Shown: positions 13,201-16,511 of the stretch, piece after piece | How positions within the stretch are numbered: position 1 is the stretch's first letter | Layout: each line of letters begins with the position of its first letter | Origin: Collinsella sp. | Lineage (GTDB): Bacteria > Actinomycetota > Coriobacteriia > Coriobacteriales > Coriobacteriaceae | Assembly: GCA_019413955.1 (NCBI GenBank) | Contig: DXMX01000011.1 | Location: forward strand, 3,044-19,554 | Direction: 5' to 3' | DNA: 16,511 bases | Notes under the pieces: model-generated | What the model saw: the letters and a program-made list of their open reading frames with translations, nothing else | The model's database searches: none | What the model was told of the DNA's origin: nothing | Program-made: the position numbers and the translations under genes

Positions 13201-13883
13201 TCGCGGCACGGGAAGATCTCGATACTGTCCTCGTTGCCGATGGTCTGCCCCGTTGAGCTCACCATGCGGCGGATGCGGTCAATCTCGTCGCCAAAGAACT
13301 CAATGCGCACGGGCGCTTTCTCTTGTGCGGGGAACACCTCGACGGTGTCGCCGTGAATGCGGAACAGACCGGGCGCATCAGCGGCGCCGGCATTGGTGTA
13401 GCCCATGCCCACCAGGCGATGCGGCACCTCGTCAAAAGGAATCTCCTCGCCCACCGCAAAGGTCGTGGACTCCCAGTAGTGGCTCTCGACCGGCGGCACG
13501 CAGCGCAGCAGCGCGCGGGCCGAGGCAACCATGATGCAGTTGTCCCCGCGCACGATGCGCCCCAGAGCCTCGCAGCGCTGCGCCACCACGGCATCGTCGG
13601 GCGCCTGCTCGCGCCACGGATAGTCCTTGCGCTCGGGAAAACGGCACACGTGCGCCAGGCCCACGTAGGCGGCAAGGCTGCGCGCGGCGCGATCGGCCGC
13701 ATCCTCGCCACTCACAATGTAGACCGTCGGGCGCGGACGGCGCGCAAACTGGGCGCCCGCCATAAGCGTGCGGCCCGACTGCGACACGGCCAGCGTCACG
13801 TCCTCGCCGGCATCGAGTCCGGCCTCGACGGTCTGCAGCGCCTCGGCAGTGTAGAGCTGCGCGGCTATACGGTGAATGAGCAT
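10251..13883 (-). CDS. mfd: Transcription-repair coupling factor Mfd
   Basis: A 1210-residue DNA translocase that removes RNA polymerase stalled at lesions and recruits UvrA. The order of parts is standard: UvrB-like N-terminal domains (about 1-350, with the SARALLRCVPP and VEVFPAQEKAPVRIEFFGDEI-type stretch), a linker domain, the CarD-like RNA polymerase interaction domain beginning at FKPGDYVVHATHGIALF (532-548), the helicase core with Walker A GDVGFGKT (683-690), TTILAQQH (713-720), DEEQ (784-787) and LTLSATPIPRTMQM (808-821), and a C-terminal TRCF domain. A Ser/Asp/Glu-rich end (LLQQLGASDDE) closes the protein. The ATG at 13883 follows GGAGGAACAGC, a better start than the frame opening at 13910. 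A terminator-like hairpin stands only about 25 bp upstream. Complete and ordinary in sequence; sure call. Confidence 0.98.
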   Translation of the reverse strand: MLIHRIAAQLYTAEALQTVEAGLDAGEDVTLAVSQSGRTLMAGAQFARRPRPTVYIVSGEDAADRAARSLAAYVGLAHVCRFPERKDYPWREQAPDDAVVAQRCEALGRIVRGDNCIMVASARALLRCVPPVESHYWESTTFAVGEEIPFDEVPHRLVGMGYTNAGAADAPGLFRIHGDTVEVFPAQEKAPVRIEFFGDEIDRIRRMVSSTGQTIGNEDSIEIFPCRELALTDEAVHNMHVALYRASQDDSKLAALLEMVDARIVTPELDRFLPVMYGQTVSPLAHVSGKALVVLSEPRSLFDDCLRAYEDIEARAGEAGIDRLDGLYVRAQQLDFGAQQRLNYVSLIRAGGAVTAELKIEQPAIAGSDNRFMTRIQEVVGKRYACVFAIPDRGARESMELTFGDEGITFEESLTAAPENAGVIGDRVRVAAADSADRAARQEAHASIRERKADALNARSLEAGAAQAAAGVAVPTISRGRVTFVDAALPQGVVVPDANLAVFSIADLNARMDANCARSRRKVDITQITFPFKPGDYVVHATHGIALFSEIARQEVGGKERDYFLLEYADGDKLYVPLEQVDRITRYVGPDGDKPRLTRLNTADWTRATNKARKNAKKLAFDLVDLYTRRSSITGIACPPDTPEQIEMEESFPYDETRDQLEAIADIKADMEAPKPMDRLLCGDVGFGKTEVALRAAFKCVDSGRQVMVLCPTTILAQQHYETFFERFAPFGLEVEVLSRFRTPAQQKRALKAFAEGAIDVLIGTHRLLSADVNPKNLGLVIIDEEQRFGVQHKEQLKNLREQIDVLTLSATPIPRTMQMATSGVRDMSLITTPPTGRRPVIVHVGEYDPDVVSAAIRLEVGRGGQVYYVSNRVKTIDDAVARVHEAAPEARVGVAHGKMSPREVEDVMIEFATKKIDVLIATTIVESGIDNATANTLIIEDSQRLGLAQLYQLKGRVGRSATQAYAYFMFPGELPLTEEATARLTALSEFQDLGSGMRIAMRDLEIRGAGSLMGAEQHGNLSSVGFDLFTQMLGQAVAEARGDDDAGVEAASVGINLPADYFLSEEYLPAVDQRVLVYRKLAAAEDLESIDEVQEETEAAHGELPLAGLNLFNRARIRIRGERLGLESVTLSGGRITFLGVDVPKKVAFELKTRYGAVNFPKSRKLSVPYKAGAGVGSGLGRGLDANDEAGPVAAALMLLQQLGASDDE

Positions 13884-13908
13884 GCTGTTCCTCCGGCATC
13901 GCAACGCC

Positions 13909-13936
13909 AAAAGCCCGCCGGGGCAAGCTCGGCGGG
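13909..13936 (-). terminator. Terminator-like hairpin just upstream of mfd
   Basis: On the minus strand CCCGCCG and CGGCGGG (13930-13936 and 13914-13920) form a 7-bp stem with a 9-base loop, followed by CTTTT. It lies after nth and only 25 bp before the mfd ATG, which leaves no room for a promoter in between. So it is either a leaky terminator for nth or an attenuator in the mfd leader. The rest of the 157-bp nth-mfd gap shows no confident promoter. Confidence 0.55.
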
Positions 13937-14040
13937 TCGTACGTCAAATACATTGTCTGTCATGGTAGCGCATGGAGAGGACTCCGGCTCAAGGGCAAAC
14001 CCAGCCCCGCAAAAAACGCCAGACGAAGATGCGTTCCGCC

Positions 14041-14706
14041 CTACCCCGCTACGCGCACGCTGGGGCACAAATCTGCCAGCGGGCACTCGTCGCACTTAGG
14101 TTTGCGAGCGTCGCAGATCTCGCGGCCAAAGGTGATCCACTGGTGGTTGACCGACTCCCAATACTCGTGCGGCAAAATCTTGAGCAGATCTTGCTCGGTC
14201 TTGAGCGGCTCTTTGGCATGCGTCTTGGGGCTCAGCATCAGGCGGTGCGCGATGCGGTTGACGTGCGTATCGACCGCGATGCCCTCGACAATGCCAAACC
14301 CCACGTTGAGCACGATGTTCGCCGTTTTGCGCCCCACACCCGGTAGCTTGACGAGCTCCTTCATGTCGGCCGGCACCTCGCCGCCGTAATCGGCAACGAT
14401 CATCTGCGCGGCCTCCACGGCGTGCTTGGCCTTGCTCTTATAAAAGCCGAGTGACTTAATGGTGTCGGCCACATCGGCCACGCTCGCCCCCGCCATGGCC
14501 TCGGGCGTGGGCCACTGGGCAAACAGCCGCGGCGTCACCTTGTTGACCTGTGCATCGGTCGTCTGCGCCGAGAGCAGCACCGCGATGAGCAGCCTAAAGG
14601 GATTCTCGTGGTCCAAAAAGCACTCAACCGGGCCATAGCGACGGTTGAGGCGCTCGCACACCTCAACGGCGCGCTCGCGTTTGGCGGCATTGGTCTCGCG
14701 TGGCAT
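14041..14706 (-). CDS. nth: Endonuclease III (DNA glycosylase/AP lyase)
   Basis: A 221-residue base-excision repair enzyme that removes oxidised pyrimidines and nicks abasic sites. Visible: the helix-hairpin-helix LPGVGRKTAN (121-130) with catalytic Lys127, VDTHVNRIAHRL (145-156) with catalytic Asp146, and the C-terminal 4Fe-4S ligands Cys198, Cys205, Cys208 and Cys214 in the exact C-X6-C-X2-C-X5-C spacing. Length matches the family. The ATG at 14706 follows GAGGAG by about 6 bases; the frame opening at 14733 lacks a ribosome site. It lies 63 bp after the ABC exporter and 157 bp before mfd, so two DNA repair genes are neighbours. Confidence 0.97.
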   Translation of the reverse strand: MPRETNAAKRERAVEVCERLNRRYGPVECFLDHENPFRLLIAVLLSAQTTDAQVNKVTPRLFAQWPTPEAMAGASVADVADTIKSLGFYKSKAKHAVEAAQMIVADYGGEVPADMKELVKLPGVGRKTANIVLNVGFGIVEGIAVDTHVNRIAHRLMLSPKTHAKEPLKTEQDLLKILPHEYWESVNHQWITFGREICDARKPKCDECPLADLCPSVRVAG

Positions 14707-14769
14707 AACGACTCCTCGGCTCGGCAGAAACATAACTTCACGGAAACGATTGTCCCACGTACGGGGGCC

Positions 14770-16511
14770 TTAAGCCTCCAAAAATGCGCCGGTCTGGCGG
14801 CCCCACAGGCTCGCATACTCGCCGCCTGCCTCGACAAGCTGCGCATGCGTACCGTCCTCGACAATCTCGCCGTCCGCCAGCACCACGATGCGATCGAGCG
14901 CCGCCACGGTGGACAGGCGATGCGCCACCACAATGGAGGTGCGACCGCGCATCAGGTTCTCGAGCGCCTCCTGCACCAGCGCCTCGGACTCGCTGTCGAG
15001 GGCAGACGTCGCCTCGTCGAGCACCAGGATCGGTGCGTCGGTCAGGATAGCGCGGGCGATGGCCACGCGCTGACGTTGGCCGCCCGAAAGCTTGACGCCG
15101 CGCTCGCCCACCATGGTGTCAAAGCCGTTGGGCAGGCGGTCGATAAACTCGGTCGCATTGGCCAGGCGCGCGGCCTCGCGAATCTGCTCGTCGGTTGCGT
15201 CGGGGCGGCCGTAGGCGATATTCTCGCGAATGGAGCGATGGAACAGCAGCGCCTCCTGCGGCACGTAGGCAACCTGGCGGCGCAGGCTCTGCTGTGTGCA
15301 GCGCGAGACGTCTTGGCCGTCCACGAGCACGCGGCCGCCCTGCACATCGTCCAAGCGCAACAGCAGCTTGGTGAGCGTCGTCTTGCCCGAGCCCGATTTA
15401 CCCACCAGGCCCACGCGCTGGCCCGCCGCCACGTGAAGCGTCAGGTCGTCGAACACGTTCTCGCCCGCCGCGGCGTCACGGTATGCAAAGCTCAGGTGCT
15501 CAAAATCAATCGCACCTTCGGTCACTTTAAGCTCGGGAGCGTTCTCGTCGTCTGCCACCAGACGCGGCTCGTCCAGCACGCGCGTCATCTCGGCCGCATC
15601 GCCCAGCGCGCGGTTGATGCGCTGCATCATGGAGCTTACGTAGTTCAGACGCATGGTGAGGTTGTACGTATAGGTAAAGATCATGACGAGCGCGCCGGCC
15701 GAAATGCCAAACCACGCGTTGCCACCCGCGACGAACACACTCACCACGGCCATGGTGATGACGATAAGGCCCGAGGTCGTAAAGTTGCGCTGCATCATGG
15801 CGTGCATCGAAACCGTTTCGGCGTCGCGCGCGGCGCGGTCGGCGGCATCGAACAGGTCGCGCTCAAAGTCCTCGCGCCCACAGGTCTTGACGGCCAGGAT
15901 ATTCGTGACCGCGTCGGACAGCACGCCCGACAGCTTGTTCTGCGCGGCGGACGTCGCGGCCGAAAGCGGCATGATGCGCTTGTACATAAGCCAGACAAAC
16001 GCAATGTAGACGACCATGATGCCCACCAGGATCACGGTAAACGTCGGCACCACCGGAGCGAGCGCCGCCACCGTGCAGACAACCGAGGTGATGGTGGGAA
16101 TGAGCGAATACACCGTCACGTCTACCAGCCCCGTATAGCCGCTCATAAAACGACTCGTCTGGCTCACGAGCGATCCGCCAAAGCGGCTGGTGTGGAATGT
16201 CATGGATTGATTGGAGAGCGTGTCGAAGCACAGGCGCGCCAAGTGATAGTTACCCGCAATCTCGAGCTTGTAGACGGTGTAGTCCTGCAGCTTGGAGAGG
16301 ATCTGGCCCACTAGGTTAACGAGCACGAGCGCCAGAATGCAGGGACCAAAGACCTCGAATACTTGATCGCCCGCCACGGAACCCGCTTGGACGCGGTCGA
16401 CGATGAGGGCCATCACGTAGGTGTTGGCAAACGTGAGCAAAAAGATGTAGCCCGCCGACGAGAACACCGAGAGAAAGACGATCAGCGGCTGCGTGCGCGT
16501 GACGTCCCAAA
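14770..16511 (-). CDS. ABC exporter, fused permease-ATPase (5' end beyond the window)
   Basis: A half-transporter of the ABCB/MsbA type; the frame stays open to the right edge, so a short N-terminal part is missing (579 residues plus a partial codon seen). A membrane domain of several helices covers the first half, including SRFGGSLVSQTSRFMSGY, typical of exporter coupling loops. The ATPase domain has Walker A GKSGSGKT (plus-strand 15379-15402), a Q-loop YVPQEALLF, the signature LSGGQRQRVAIARA, Walker B ILVLDEATSALD and the switch His in VVAHRLSTV. All catalytic residues are intact. Such proteins work as homo- or heterodimers to export lipids, peptides or drugs; a partner gene may lie just beyond the right edge. 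The GTG at 16467 is an internal codon, not the start, since WDVTRTQPLIVFLSV precedes it in frame. Confidence 0.95.
   Translation of the reverse strand, partial: WDVTRTQPLIVFLSVFSSAGYIFLLTFANTYVMALIVDRVQAGSVAGDQVFEVFGPCILALVLVNLVGQILSKLQDYTVYKLEIAGNYHLARLCFDTLSNQSMTFHTSRFGGSLVSQTSRFMSGYTGLVDVTVYSLIPTITSVVCTVAALAPVVPTFTVILVGIMVVYIAFVWLMYKRIMPLSAATSAAQNKLSGVLSDAVTNILAVKTCGREDFERDLFDAADRAARDAETVSMHAMMQRNFTTSGLIVITMAVVSVFVAGGNAWFGISAGALVMIFTYTYNLTMRLNYVSSMMQRINRALGDAAEMTRVLDEPRLVADDENAPELKVTEGAIDFEHLSFAYRDAAAGENVFDDLTLHVAAGQRVGLVGKSGSGKTTLTKLLLRLDDVQGGRVLVDGQDVSRCTQQSLRRQVAYVPQEALLFHRSIRENIAYGRPDATDEQIREAARLANATEFIDRLPNGFDTMVGERGVKLSGGQRQRVAIARAILTDAPILVLDEATSALDSESEALVQEALENLMRGRTSIVVAHRLSTVAALDRIVVLADGEIVEDGTHAQLVEAGGEYASLWGRQTGAFLEA

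Noticed and set aside
14608..16314. Plus-strand open frame of 568 codons opposite the ABC exporter and nth
   Set aside because: The opposite strand has two intact, motif-complete genes; this frame has no domain and typical shadow composition.
16465..16467. GTG at 16467 as the start of the ABC exporter
   Set aside because: The frame is open upstream to the edge with plausible exporter sequence (WDVTRTQPLIVFLSV), and there is no ribosome site before the GTG.

Overview
The window reads as chromosomal DNA of a G+C-rich gut actinobacterium of the class Coriobacteriia, most like Collinsella. This rests on the high-GC coding style, strong AGGAGG ribosome sites, a mannose-family PTS with FrlB-like sugar isomerases, and scattered palindromes with a GGGACAGGTT core that I associate from memory with such genomes. 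The genus is an inference.

The left half (1-7545) looks like one carbohydrate or glycated-amine utilisation region. On the minus strand, in transcription order, lie: a SIS-family deglycase-like gene (5625-6617); an EamA-type transporter (4145-5227); and a mannose-family PTS operon of fused IIA-IIB (3038-3961), IIC (2207-3001) and IID (1360-2193), followed by a second SIS deglycase-like gene (177-1160). That operon ends at a clear intrinsic terminator (111-142). A GntR/UTRA regulator (6823-7545) is divergent from the first SIS gene, with repeated operator-like sequences between them. The simplest model is uptake and phosphorylation of an Amadori-type compound (fructoselysine, glucoselysine or similar) by the PTS, cleavage of the 6-phosphate by the two SIS enzymes to a sugar phosphate and a free amine or amino acid, possible export of the amine by the EamA carrier, and control by the GntR protein. 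The parts are seen in the sequence; the substrate is inferred.

The right half (7567-16511) is mostly housekeeping and all on the minus strand. In transcription order it holds an ABC exporter running off the right edge (14770-16511), endonuclease III nth (14041-14706), transcription-repair coupling factor mfd (10251-13883), a PAP2-family membrane phosphatase (9306-10169), a threonine aldolase (8235-9260) with a strong terminator, and a GNAT acetyltransferase (7567-8157) that converges on the GntR gene inside a palindromic repeat.

The non-coding DNA is rich in structure. It includes three hairpins between IID and the distal SIS gene, a 99-nt near-complete hairpin and a REP-like element between the EamA and SIS genes (5228-5624), a possible leader attenuator before the GntR gene, and a terminator-like hairpin directly before mfd. 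No rRNA, tRNA, CRISPR array, transposase or integrase was seen.
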